Shown: positions 1 to 8,104 of the stretch, piece after piece
Numbering within the stretch: position 1 is the stretch's first letter
Layout: each line of letters opens with the position of its first letter
Origin: GCA-2737665 sp044344795
Lineage (GTDB): Bacteria; Bacteroidota; Bacteroidia; Palsa-965
Direction of reading: 5' to 3'
DNA: 64,000 nucleotides
Assembly: GCA_044344795.1 (NCBI GenBank)
Contig: JBIJCF010000004.1
Coordinates: 68,124-132,123, forward strand
Notes under the pieces: generated by a model
What the model was told of the DNA's origin: nothing
What the model saw: the letters and a program-made list of their open reading frames with translations, nothing else
The model's database searches: none
Translations under genes and position numbers: made by a program

Positions 1-271
1 TGTTTACGAAAGTCAATTCGCTTTTCTTAGCGCCGTTCGGATAATATTCAATCCAAACACCGGTTTTTTGGCTGTCTTTATAACGACCTTCTTCCACTTT
101 AGCAGTAGATGCATACTTCGGGTCTTTCTTGAAAGCTCCGGTAATGATCCACCATCCCTGGCGTTTACCGGCTCCGTCGGTTTGATTGATGGTGTCCGAT
201 TCAGCCGCAACTGCAGAACCGTAACTAGCGATCATAGCGAGGATACTGAGGAAGAGTACCAATTTTTTCAT
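1..271 (-). CDS. Secreted MORN/YwqK-like repeat protein (partial)
   Basis: The gene runs off the left edge, with 90 codons visible from the ATG at 271-269. The N-terminus is a signal peptide (MKKLVLFLSILAMIASYGSA), so the product is exported. The mature part has a GKRQGWW motif and then GRYKDSQKTGVWIEYYPNG, which fits the MORN-variant/YwqK pattern G-x-Y-x-x-G-x-x-x-G-x-W-x-x-Y-Y-x-x-G. Proteins of this type are common in Bacteroidota and lack a settled function; annotation as a 'YwqK antitoxin' is usually only similarity. The remaining repeats lie outside the window. The 172 bases upstream contain no recognisable promoter. Confidence 0.7.
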   Translation of the reverse strand, partial: MKKLVLFLSILAMIASYGSAVAAESDTINQTDGAGKRQGWWIITGAFKKDPKYASTAKVEEGRYKDSQKTGVWIEYYPNGAKKSELTFVN

Positions 272-443
272 CTGCACATTTGTTTCTAATTCCTAGAACT
301 TAGGTTAGTCTACGAAAATACTGCCAAAGCATCTATTTTGCTATAAGATTTCGACAAATCCTCTAATTATATCGACAGATATGAGACGAAAGCCTATATA
401 GACATGTTCATTAGTGCTATACGCAACACATATGCCTACGGTT

Positions 444-1394
444 TCATTTCCCGATAATATTTTTCAGGTTACTGATCATGTCGTCAGTCATTCGGCTAAG
501 ATCGAATTGCGGTTTCCACCCCCAATCTTCCGCAGCTTTTAGATCATCAATGCTTTGTGGCCAACTATCGGCAATAGCCTGGCGGAAATCCGGGGCATAG
601 CTGATGCTGAAATCGGGCACATGGCGACGGATATCAGCGGCAATTTCTTCAGGATTAAAACTCATGCCCGCCAAATTGTACGAACTGCGGGTTTTAATGC
701 GGTCAGCCGGACTTTCCATCACTTCAATAGTGGCGCGGATCGCGTCGGGCATATACATCATGGGCAACGTGGTGTTTTCATTCAGAAAGCACTTGTATTT
801 CCCCGTTTTTAGTGCCTCATGATAAATGTGCACGGCGTAATCCGTTGTGCCTCCGCCGGGAGCGGATTTCCAGCCGATCAAGCCCGGATATCGCAAGCTA
901 CGGGTGTCCACACCGTATTTCTTGAAATACCATTCGCACCAACGTTCACCGGCAAATTTGCTGATTCCATAAACTGTGGTGGGTTCGATAACGGTGAACT
1001 GCGGCGTGTTAACTCGCGGAGTTGTCGGACCGAAGACAGCAATGGAACTGGGCCAGTATATTTTTTTGATGTGTCCTTCTTTGGCGAGTTCCAGCACATG
1101 AAATAAACTTTCCATGTTCAGCTTCCATCCGAACTCCGGATTTTTCTCCGCAGTGGCTGATAAAAGTGCCGCCAACAAGTACACTTGCGTAATATTTTCC
1201 TTTTTAACGATCTCAAAAAGTTTGTTCTTATCCAGTGCGTCCATTTGCACATACGGACCAGCCTGTGAACCATCATCTACTTTCAAATCGGATGCAAACA
1301 CGTTGTCGTGCCCATAAATGCGACGCAGTTCCACCACCAGTTCCGTTCCTATTTGTCCGGAGCTTCCAATAATCAGAATTCGTTCTTTGCTCAT
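444..1394 (-). CDS. NAD-dependent L-threonine 3-dehydrogenase, SDR type
   Basis: This is an extended short-chain dehydrogenase/epimerase of 316 residues. It has the NAD-binding GSSGQIG glycine motif at residues 10-16, a catalytic serine in WPSS near 116 and the YGISK catalytic Tyr/Lys at 142-146. The block PGLIGWKSAPGGGTTDYAV is characteristic of the epimerase-like threonine dehydrogenases described from Flavobacterium, which oxidise L-threonine to 2-amino-3-ketobutyrate, and separates them from true GalE. It is cytosolic and appears monocistronic; the partner ligase (kbl) is not in the window. A generic NDP-sugar epimerase is the alternative but less likely. Confidence 0.88.
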   Translation of the reverse strand: MSKERILIIGSSGQIGTELVVELRRIYGHDNVFASDLKVDDGSQAGPYVQMDALDKNKLFEIVKKENITQVYLLAALLSATAEKNPEFGWKLNMESLFHVLELAKEGHIKKIYWPSSIAVFGPTTPRVNTPQFTVIEPTTVYGISKFAGERWCEWYFKKYGVDTRSLRYPGLIGWKSAPGGGTTDYAVHIYHEALKTGKYKCFLNENTTLPMMYMPDAIRATIEVMESPADRIKTRSSYNLAGMSFNPEEIAADIRRHVPDFSISYAPDFRQAIADSWPQSIDDLKAAEDWGWKPQFDLSRMTDDMISNLKNIIGK

Positions 1395-1522
1395 GAGAAT
1401 TACTTCAAAATGTTGTGGCGTAAAGTTGTGAAATACCTACGAGATTTTACTCATGCCGGTTAATATTCCGCAGGATGCTGTGCGTATGACAACAATCAGC
1501 CCTTAGATGCCGCGTTGTTCCT

Positions 1523-1530
1523 TAATTTTG
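1523..1530 (+). promoter_or_regulatory. Bacteroidota -7 box of trhO
   Basis: TAATTTTG matches TAnnTTTG and lies 17 bases before the trhO ATG. No clear -33 TTG is seen at the expected spacing. Confidence 0.5.
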
Positions 1531-1547
1531 CAAAAAAATAGAATGCC

Positions 1548-2591
1548 ATGTCCGTATTAGTGAATCGTGTTTCCCGACAAGAGATGCGCAAACGTTTGAT
1601 GGAAGAGCCTTTCCGTCGTGTTACGCTTTCGTTTTATCGTTACGTCATTCTTGATGATCCTCAGGCTATGCGTGATGCGCTATGGAAAGAATGGTCGGCG
1701 ATGAATGTGTTTGGTAGAATTTACGTGGCACGCGAAGGCATCAACGCACAATTGAGCGTTCCTGAATTTCATTTCGATGCGTTTCGAAAGTCTATTGACG
1801 CTCGGCCTGAATTTAAAGATGTGCCGTTCAAAATTGCCGTAGAAGATGACGGGAAGTCTTTCTTTCGATTAACGATTAAAGTGCGGAAGAAAATTGTAGC
1901 TGATGGATTGGCAGATGATACGTTTGATGTAACAAATGTGGGCAATCATTTATCTGCAGCGGAATTTAACGCAGCATTGGAACAACCCGAAACGATTGTG
2001 GTTGATATGCGCAATCATTACGAAAGTGAAGTAGGGCGTTTTGAAGGCGCGATTTTGCCCGAAGCCGACACTTTTAAGGAAGAGTTGCCTATGGTGTTGG
2101 ATAAATTAAAAGGGCAAGAGGACAAGAAAATATTGATGTATTGTACCGGTGGCGTGCGCTGCGAGAAAGCAAGTGCGTGGTTAAAGCATCATGGATTTAA
2201 AGATGTCAATCAATTGTACGGAGGCATCATTGAGTATGCGCGTCAGGTGAAGACGACTCAGCTGCCGACAAAGTTCATCGGCAAAAATTTCGTGTTTGAT
2301 GAACGCTTGGGTGAACGCATCACGAATGATGTGTTGGCACACTGCCACAATTGTGGTACGCCGGCAGACGATCATTTAAATTGTACGAATCAGGATTGTC
2401 ATGTGCTGTACATTCTTTGCCCGAAATGTAAAGAAGAAACGCAAGGCTACTGTTCACCGGAATGCAAAGCCTGGGACGAATTGCCGGTAGAAGAAAAGAA
2501 GCAACGGCGCGCAGAAGGTAAGGTAGTAAGAGCCGGATCTTTTTATCACAGTAAGTTGAAGCCGGCGTTTACACGACGAAAGTCAGATTAA
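1548..2591 (+). CDS. trhO: tRNA uridine-34 5-hydroxylase TrhO (rhodanese family)
   Basis: 347 residues, the usual length of the YceA/TrhO family, which uses oxygen to hydroxylate U34 of tRNA on the way to 5-methoxy- or 5-carboxymethoxyuridine. An N-terminal ferredoxin-like acylphosphatase-type domain precedes a rhodanese domain with the active-site loop CTGGVRCE (Cys199), the family signature. The C-terminal section has a cysteine/histidine cluster (residues about 263-305, several CxxC pairs) typical of the family and probably zinc-binding. The gene is preceded by a -7 box at 1523-1530 and is followed by hmgA after 77 bases without a visible terminator. Confidence 0.93.
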   Translation: MSVLVNRVSRQEMRKRLMEEPFRRVTLSFYRYVILDDPQAMRDALWKEWSAMNVFGRIYVAREGINAQLSVPEFHFDAFRKSIDARPEFKDVPFKIAVEDDGKSFFRLTIKVRKKIVADGLADDTFDVTNVGNHLSAAEFNAALEQPETIVVDMRNHYESEVGRFEGAILPEADTFKEELPMVLDKLKGQEDKKILMYCTGGVRCEKASAWLKHHGFKDVNQLYGGIIEYARQVKTTQLPTKFIGKNFVFDERLGERITNDVLAHCHNCGTPADDHLNCTNQDCHVLYILCPKCKEETQGYCSPECKAWDELPVEEKKQRRAEGKVVRAGSFYHSKLKPAFTRRKSD

Positions 2592-2668
2592 GCAACGAGC
2601 GCTTATGACTTTTGTCATTGACCATTTGTGTCTCTCACAATAGTTTTGGATGAAATAAATCATCCATT

Positions 2669-3826
2669 ATGCCTATTTATCATAAACTCGGTGCGTTTCC
2701 GGCTAAACGTCATACCGTTACGAAAAACGAAAAGGGTAATTTCTTGTATGAGCAGTTGTTCGGAACAGAAGGTTTCAACAATCATTCGTCGTTAACGTAT
2801 CACATTCACCGTCCGACGCAGATTAAAGAAATTGTGAAGTCGACAGATGTGTCTCCGAAAATTGCGATTCCAAAGAACATTCGTCCAATGTTGTTGCAGG
2901 GCTTTCAGGTGCCACCGAAAGATGATTTTTTAGAAAGTCGTGTTCCGGTATTAGTAAACGGTGATTGTATCATCGGGTTAGCGGCGCCGCGTAAAAGTTT
3001 GCGCAATTATTTTTATAAAAACGGTGATGCTGATGAAATGCTTTTCATCCACAAGGGGAAAGGGAAGTTGCGCACGTTCATGGGCAATATCGATTTTGAA
3101 TACGGCGATTATCTGATCATTCCGCGTGGTATGATTTATCAGATCGATTTCGAAACCGAAGACAACCGTATTTTTTACGTGGAAAGCTACGCGCCGTTCT
3201 TCACACCGAAACGTTACAAGAGTTCTTCGGGGCAGTTGCTGGAACATTCACCGTTTTGTGAGCGCGACATGAAGTTGCCGACGGAATTGGAAACGTTTGA
3301 TGAGAAAGGCGACTTCCTCATGAAAATCAAGAAAGAAGGTATGTTGCATGAATTGGTGTATGCTACACATCCTTTCGATGTCGTGGGTTGGGACGGATAC
3401 AATTTCCCTTGGGGCTTTTCCATTCATAATTTCGAACCGATTACCGGACGAGTGCACTTGCCTCCGCCTATCCACCAAACATTCGAAACATCAACATTCG
3501 TAGTGTGTTCGTTTGTTCCTCGTATGTACGATTATCATCCGTTGGCCGTTCCTGCACCATACAATCACAGTAACATCGATTCAGACGAAGTGTTGTATTA
3601 CGTGGACGGTGATTTCATGAGCCGTAACAACATTGAACAAGGACACATCACGTTACATCCGAAAGGCATTCCGCACGGACCGGCGCCGGGAGCTATGGAG
3701 CGCAGCATTGGCCAAAAGGATACGCAAGAATTGGCAGTGATGGTGGACACCTTCCGTCCCCTGATGATTACTGAAGAGGCGTTGAAAATAGACGACGGTA
3801 AGTACTACAAAACCTGGGTTGATTAA
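2669..3826 (+). CDS. hmgA: Homogentisate 1,2-dioxygenase
   Basis: Opens the ring of homogentisate to maleylacetoacetate in tyrosine and phenylalanine breakdown. The 385-residue length is the shorter form seen in Bacteroidota rather than the ~430-440 residues of Pseudomonas or mammals. The cupin core is visible, with a C-terminal stretch rich in His and Glu (HQTFETSTFVVCSFVPR, YDYHPLAVPAPYNHSN, then IPHGPAPG) that carries the Fe(II) ligands. It lies just upstream of 4-hydroxyphenylpyruvate dioxygenase on the same strand, so two consecutive steps of the pathway sit together; maleylacetoacetate isomerase and fumarylacetoacetase are not in the window. Confidence 0.95.
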   Translation: MPIYHKLGAFPAKRHTVTKNEKGNFLYEQLFGTEGFNNHSSLTYHIHRPTQIKEIVKSTDVSPKIAIPKNIRPMLLQGFQVPPKDDFLESRVPVLVNGDCIIGLAAPRKSLRNYFYKNGDADEMLFIHKGKGKLRTFMGNIDFEYGDYLIIPRGMIYQIDFETEDNRIFYVESYAPFFTPKRYKSSSGQLLEHSPFCERDMKLPTELETFDEKGDFLMKIKKEGMLHELVYATHPFDVVGWDGYNFPWGFSIHNFEPITGRVHLPPPIHQTFETSTFVVCSFVPRMYDYHPLAVPAPYNHSNIDSDEVLYYVDGDFMSRNNIEQGHITLHPKGIPHGPAPGAMERSIGQKDTQELAVMVDTFRPLMITEEALKIDDGKYYKTWVD

Positions 3827-3881
3827 GGATGATTTACGTCAGGTGTTATTGTTTGCCGCGTAAATCTTGCTAAATTTAAGT

Positions 3882-3944
3882 ATGAATGAAATGAGAATCC
3901 TGTTATTGTCTCCGCACAGCAGAGCGATGTGGTCACGTTCGTGA
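3882..3944 (+). CDS. Possible 20-residue ORF upstream of hppD
   Basis: ATG at 3882, stop at 3942-3944; predicted MNEMRILLLSPHSRAMWSRS. It lies in the hmgA-hppD gap, and TAAATTTA (3871-3878), one mismatch from the -7 consensus, sits 3 bases before the ATG. It has no run of Tyr or Phe codons, so it does not look like an attenuator for this pathway. It may be a chance ORF. Confidence 0.2.
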   Translation: MNEMRILLLSPHSRAMWSRS

Positions 3945-3999
3945 GGTTTTGTTAGAAGATAATTTTCATGAACACAACTATTATAAAAACATACTACAA

Positions 4000-5160
4000 A
4001 TGGCTAATGAAATAAAAAATGTAGAATACGGATTAGATAAAATATTTGAAGGTGCTCAGGATTTTCTTCCGTTGCTCGGAACAGACTATGTAGAATTTTA
4101 CGTAGGCAATGCGAAGCAATCAGCACACTTTTATAAAACAGCTTTTGGTTTTCAATCTTGTGCTTATGCAGGTTTGGAAACCGGTGTACGCGATCGCGCG
4201 TCTTATGTACTGTCGCAGGGAAAAATTCGTTTGGTGTTAACAACACCATTGAATAGCGAATCGCCGATTGCGGAGCATATCAAGAAACACGGTGACGGCG
4301 TTAAGGTGATTGCATTGTGGGTAGAAGATGCTACTAAAGCATTTGAAGAAACGACAAAGCGAGGCGCAAAGCCTTTCATGACGCCCACTTTGGAAAAAGA
4401 CGAGCACGGAGAAGTGATTCGTTCCGGTATTTATACGTACGGTGAAACAGTTCACATTTTTGTAGAACGTAAAAAGTATGACGGTCTGTTTTTGCCGGGT
4501 TATAAAAAGTGGGAATCGGACTACAATCCTTCTCCGGTTGGATTGAAATTCATTGATCACATGGTAGGCAATGTGGGTTGGGGAGAAATGAATCAGTGGG
4601 TGAAATGGTACGAAGATGTGATGGGCTTTGTGAATTTCTTATCGTTTGACGATAAAACCATTCACACCGAATATTCGGCATTGATGTCGAAGGTAATGTC
4701 TAACGGCAACGGACGTATTAAGTTCCCGATTAACGAACCTGCTGAAGGCAAGAAAAAATCGCAGATTGAAGAGTATTTGGATTTCTACGAAGGTTCAGGC
4801 GTGCAGCACATCGCGGTGGCAACGGATGATATCATTAAAACGGTTTCTGAGTTGCGCGCACGTGGTGTAGAGTTTTTATCTGCTCCTCCGCATTCTTATT
4901 ATGAAGCAATTCCGGCACGTTTAGGTGAACACATGAAGATGATGAAAGAAGACATCAGTGTGTTGGAGAAGCTCAGCATTTTGGTGGATGCCGATGAAGA
5001 AGGATATCTCTTGCAGATTTTTACTAAGCCTGTGGAAGATCGTCCGACGTTGTTTTATGAAATCATTCAGCGTATGGGTGCTAAAGGATTTGGTGCAGGA
5101 AACTTCAAAGCCTTGTTCGAATCAATTGAGCGCGAACAAGAGAAGCGCGGCACGTTGTAG
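4000..5160 (+). CDS. hppD: 4-hydroxyphenylpyruvate dioxygenase
   Basis: Converts 4-hydroxyphenylpyruvate to homogentisate, the substrate of the upstream hmgA product. Two vicinal-oxygen-chelate domains are present. The 2-His-1-carboxylate iron triad reads as His187 (IDHMVGNV), His270 (GVQHIAVATDD) and Glu354 (LFYEIIQR). I chose the ATG at 4000 (MANEIKNVEYG), giving 386 residues, because the longer frame from a TTG at 3949 adds 17 non-conserved residues. Family identity is clear; the related hydroxymandelate synthase would not be expected next to hmgA. A strong terminator follows at 5182-5212. Confidence 0.95.
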   Translation: MANEIKNVEYGLDKIFEGAQDFLPLLGTDYVEFYVGNAKQSAHFYKTAFGFQSCAYAGLETGVRDRASYVLSQGKIRLVLTTPLNSESPIAEHIKKHGDGVKVIALWVEDATKAFEETTKRGAKPFMTPTLEKDEHGEVIRSGIYTYGETVHIFVERKKYDGLFLPGYKKWESDYNPSPVGLKFIDHMVGNVGWGEMNQWVKWYEDVMGFVNFLSFDDKTIHTEYSALMSKVMSNGNGRIKFPINEPAEGKKKSQIEEYLDFYEGSGVQHIAVATDDIIKTVSELRARGVEFLSAPPHSYYEAIPARLGEHMKMMKEDISVLEKLSILVDADEEGYLLQIFTKPVEDRPTLFYEIIQRMGAKGFGAGNFKALFESIEREQEKRGTL

Positions 5161-5181
5161 TTTACGTTGCATAATAACAGA

Positions 5182-5212
5182 AAAGGCTATCCTGGGGGAT
5201 GGCCTTTTTTAT
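5182..5212 (+). terminator. Intrinsic terminator after hppD
   Basis: Eleven-base-pair stem AAAGGCTATCC / GGATGGCCTTT with one G-U pair, a TGGG loop and a run of six T. Confidence 0.85.
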
Positions 5213-5246
5213 TCGTGTTGTCGTGGTAAAAATGTAATTTGGTAGT

Positions 5247-5783
5247 GTGAAGAAAATAGGTAAATACTTGTTGGTTGTTGCCGGTGTAATCGGTTTCATC
5301 TTTGGCATTTGGTGGTTCGGATTTCGCGAATCGGGTTTAATGCAAACGCGGGTGTTGTCATCTGCAGGTGCGCAATATCAATTAAGCTTGCCCGGCGTTA
5401 TGAGTCCCGCGCCGCAATTGAATGACAATGCATCACTGCAATATGCAGATGCAGGTGCTGAGTTGTACTTGGTAATAATTGACGATTCCAAAGACAAGAT
5501 TACTTCATTTGGTCTCGACTACGATTTGGATACCTACATGAAAATTGCGTCGCGCAATATTGATAGCGTTGGTGTATTTGTAAATACAAAAAAGGAAATC
5601 AATAATTTACTGGCATTACAAGCGACCATCGTTCGTAAACAAGGCGGAAATGAAATCACCTATTGGTTAACGTGCGTAGAGTCTGAAAAATTCTTTTACC
5701 AGCTATTACTCTGGACACCAACAGCACGATTAGAGTCGAATCGTGAAACGATGGAGGCTATCATTGCCTCGTTTAGCGAGTAA
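5247..5783 (+). CDS. Membrane-anchored protein of unknown function
   Basis: 178 residues from a GTG start (MKKIGKYLLVVAGVIGFIF), with a single N-terminal hydrophobic segment (about residues 6-25) that should anchor it in the inner membrane or act as an uncleaved signal. The rest is a mixed polar domain predicted to be periplasmic. It resembles the small PsbP/DcrB-like fold proteins by general pattern (a short helix, then strands, ending in a Glu-rich helix), but no diagnostic motif is visible. It lies after the hppD terminator and converges on aspS with 7 bases between stops. Confidence 0.6.
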   Translation: MKKIGKYLLVVAGVIGFIFGIWWFGFRESGLMQTRVLSSAGAQYQLSLPGVMSPAPQLNDNASLQYADAGAELYLVIIDDSKDKITSFGLDYDLDTYMKIASRNIDSVGVFVNTKKEINNLLALQATIVRKQGGNEITYWLTCVESEKFFYQLLLWTPTARLESNRETMEAIIASFSE

Positions 5784-5790
5784 CTCCTTA

Positions 5791-7539
5791 CTACAACGTT
5801 TTAATGCTGAGTTCTTTCAATTGATGTTCGTCAATGATACTTGGCGTATCAATCATCACATCGCGACCTGAATTATTTTTCGGGAAGGCGATGAAATCGC
5901 GAATAGAATCCGCGCCACCGAATAAGGAGCATAAGCGATCGAACCCGAAGGCAATACCACCGTGTGGAGGAGCTCCAAATTCAAATGCATTCATCAAGAA
6001 GCCGAATTGCTCCTGCGCTTCTTCCGGAGAAAAGCCCAGTACGCCAAACATTTTTGCTTGCAAATCTTTATCGAAAATTCGGATAGATCCGCCGCCAACT
6101 TCCACGCCGTTAATCACCATATCGTAAGCGTTAGCACGAATGCTACCGTACTCGGCAGGATTATCAAGCTTGGCAATATCTTCCGGCCATGGCGCTGTGA
6201 ACGGATGGTGCATAGCAAACCAGCGATTTGCTTCTTCATTGAATTCCAACAACGGGAAATCAATCACCCACAAACACGAGAATTTATTTTTGTCACGCAG
6301 CCCAAGCTGTGAGCCCATCTCTAAACGTAACTCCGACATGGCTTTGCGTGTTTTGTTTGCATTACCTGCGAGTACTAAAATCAAATCGCCGGGTTGTGCG
6401 TTACATGCAGCAGCCCATTTTTTCAATTCTTCTTCGTTGTAGAATTTGTCAACGGAAGATTTTAACGTGCCGTCTTCATTGTAACGCACATATACCAATC
6501 CGGAAGCGCCAATCTGCGGGCGTTTCACGAATTCGGTGAGTTCGTCCAATTGTTTACGTGTGTAAGAAGCAGCGCCTTTTGCACAAATACTTACTACAAG
6601 TTCCGCATCATCAAACACTTTGAAGCCTTTATTCTTCACCACATCGTTCAGCTCCACAAAACGCATTTCAAAGCGCGTATCGGGTTTATCGTTGCCATAG
6701 TATTTCATGGCATCAGCGTAGCTCATGTGTGGCAATGTGCCGATGTCCACGCCTTTAACGGTTTGGAACAAATGACGCACGAGCCCTTCGAACATATTTA
6801 AAATATCTGCGCGTTCTACGAAGCTCATTTCACAATCGATCTGCGTAAACTCCGGCTGACGATCAGCGCGCAAATCTTCATCACGAAAACATTTTACAAT
6901 CTGGAAGTAGCGATCGAATCCTGCTACCATCAACAATTGTTTGAAGGTTTGCGGTGATTGCGGCAACGCGTAAAACTGTCCCGGATTCATGCGTGAAGGC
7001 ACGAGAAAATCGCGTGCACCTTCCGGAGTAGATTTTATTAATACCGGCGTTTCAACTTCGATGAATTGTTGGTTGCTGAGGTATTGGCGCGTAGCCTGAG
7101 CCACTTCATGACGCAGAATCAAACTATCACGTACTGGATTGCGGCGCAAATCGAGATAGCGATATTTCATGCGCAAATCATCACCGCCATCGGTTTCATC
7201 TTCAATAGTAAACGGAGGTGTTTTCGCGGTGTTGAGCACTGTTAATTCCGAAACAATGATTTCCACATCTCCGGTTGGTATTTTCGGATTCTTGTTTTCG
7301 CGTTCGCGCACAGTGCCTGCCACGCGCACCACAAATTCACGACCCAACGTTCGCGCTTGCTCGCACAATGCTGCATTACCGGCCATGTTGAATGCCAATT
7401 GCGCAATGCCATAACGATCGCGCAAATCGATGAAGGTCATTCCCCCGAAATCGCGTGAGGTTTGCACCCATCCGCAGAGATTAACTTCTTTTCCGGCATC
7501 AGCAAGGCGTAATTCGCCACAGGTATGTGAACGCAGCAT
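5791..7539 (-). CDS. aspS: Aspartyl-tRNA synthetase
   Basis: Class II synthetase that charges tRNA-Asp. From the ATG at 7539 (MLRSHTCGELR) it has 582 residues, the normal bacterial length; the longer frame from 7590 adds 17 residues that do not match the family. An N-terminal OB-fold anticodon domain (CGWVQTSRDFGGMTFIDLRDRYG), the class II core (FRDEDLRADRQPEFTQID) and the bacterial GAD insertion are followed by motif 3 (GIAFGFDRLCSLF). A GatC gene elsewhere in the window raises the possibility that the enzyme is non-discriminating, but that cannot be read from sequence alone here. Confidence 0.96.
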   Translation of the reverse strand: MLRSHTCGELRLADAGKEVNLCGWVQTSRDFGGMTFIDLRDRYGIAQLAFNMAGNAALCEQARTLGREFVVRVAGTVRERENKNPKIPTGDVEIIVSELTVLNTAKTPPFTIEDETDGGDDLRMKYRYLDLRRNPVRDSLILRHEVAQATRQYLSNQQFIEVETPVLIKSTPEGARDFLVPSRMNPGQFYALPQSPQTFKQLLMVAGFDRYFQIVKCFRDEDLRADRQPEFTQIDCEMSFVERADILNMFEGLVRHLFQTVKGVDIGTLPHMSYADAMKYYGNDKPDTRFEMRFVELNDVVKNKGFKVFDDAELVVSICAKGAASYTRKQLDELTEFVKRPQIGASGLVYVRYNEDGTLKSSVDKFYNEEELKKWAAACNAQPGDLILVLAGNANKTRKAMSELRLEMGSQLGLRDKNKFSCLWVIDFPLLEFNEEANRWFAMHHPFTAPWPEDIAKLDNPAEYGSIRANAYDMVINGVEVGGGSIRIFDKDLQAKMFGVLGFSPEEAQEQFGFLMNAFEFGAPPHGGIAFGFDRLCSLFGGADSIRDFIAFPKNNSGRDVMIDTPSIIDEHQLKELSIKTL

Positions 7540-7593
7540 AGTAGTAGTATTGAAGAGGTGCGAAATTACGAAACCTTGCGGGAGTATCACGAC

Positions 7594-8043
7594 TTACTTG
7601 CGTCGTTCTCTGAAAAACGTGGTCATTAGTTCGGCACATTCCGTTTCCAACACACCGCCGGTAATTTGTGTTTTCGGATGCAAAAGCGAATTTCCAAATC
7701 GGGCATAGCCTCTTTTGGGATCGTGTGCGCCAAATACAATTTTGGGGATTTGCGACCATTGCAAGGCGCCGGCGCACATTACGCAAGGTTCCAGTGTAAC
7801 ATAAAGCGTACACTCGGTTAAGTATTTTCCTCCAATGGCTGATGCCGCAGCTGTGATCGCCTGCATTTCAGCGTGTGCGGTGACATCGTTGAGTTGCTCC
7901 GTTAGATTGTGTCCGCGGGCAATGATTTTGTCTTGCCACACAATTACGGCACCTACGGGAACTTCTTCCGCATCAAAGGCTTTGCGCGCTTCTTTCAATG
8001 CTTCACGCATGAAATGTTCGTCGGAAAAGATGGTCAACTCCAT
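7594..8043 (-). CDS. tadA: tRNA adenosine-34 deaminase TadA
   Basis: Deaminates A34 to inosine in tRNA-Arg(ACG). The zinc deaminase motif is complete: HAE at residues 57-59 with the proton-shuttling Glu59, and PCVMC with Cys87 and Cys90. I start at the ATG at 8043 (MELTIFSDEHFMREALK), 149 residues, the normal size; the open frame continues upstream to 8190 but crosses the terminator of the next gene and is a basic low-complexity shadow. The aspS start lies 54 bases downstream, so the two may be cotranscribed. Confidence 0.93.
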   Translation of the reverse strand: MELTIFSDEHFMREALKEARKAFDAEEVPVGAVIVWQDKIIARGHNLTEQLNDVTAHAEMQAITAAASAIGGKYLTECTLYVTLEPCVMCAGALQWSQIPKIVFGAHDPKRGYARFGNSLLHPKTQITGGVLETECAELMTTFFRERRK

Positions 8044-8065
8044 GTGCGAATATACTTGTTGTGCA

Positions 8066-8098
8066 ACAAAAAAACGGTTGCCGTTACGACAACCGTTC
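8066..8098 (-). terminator. Intrinsic terminator after the M16 peptidase gene
   Basis: On the minus strand the stem AACGGTTG / CAACCGTT (8073-8080 with 8090-8097) is followed by a run of T (A-run 8068-8074 on the plus strand). It separates the M16 gene from tadA. Confidence 0.75.
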
Positions 8099-8104
8099 TG
8101 TTTA

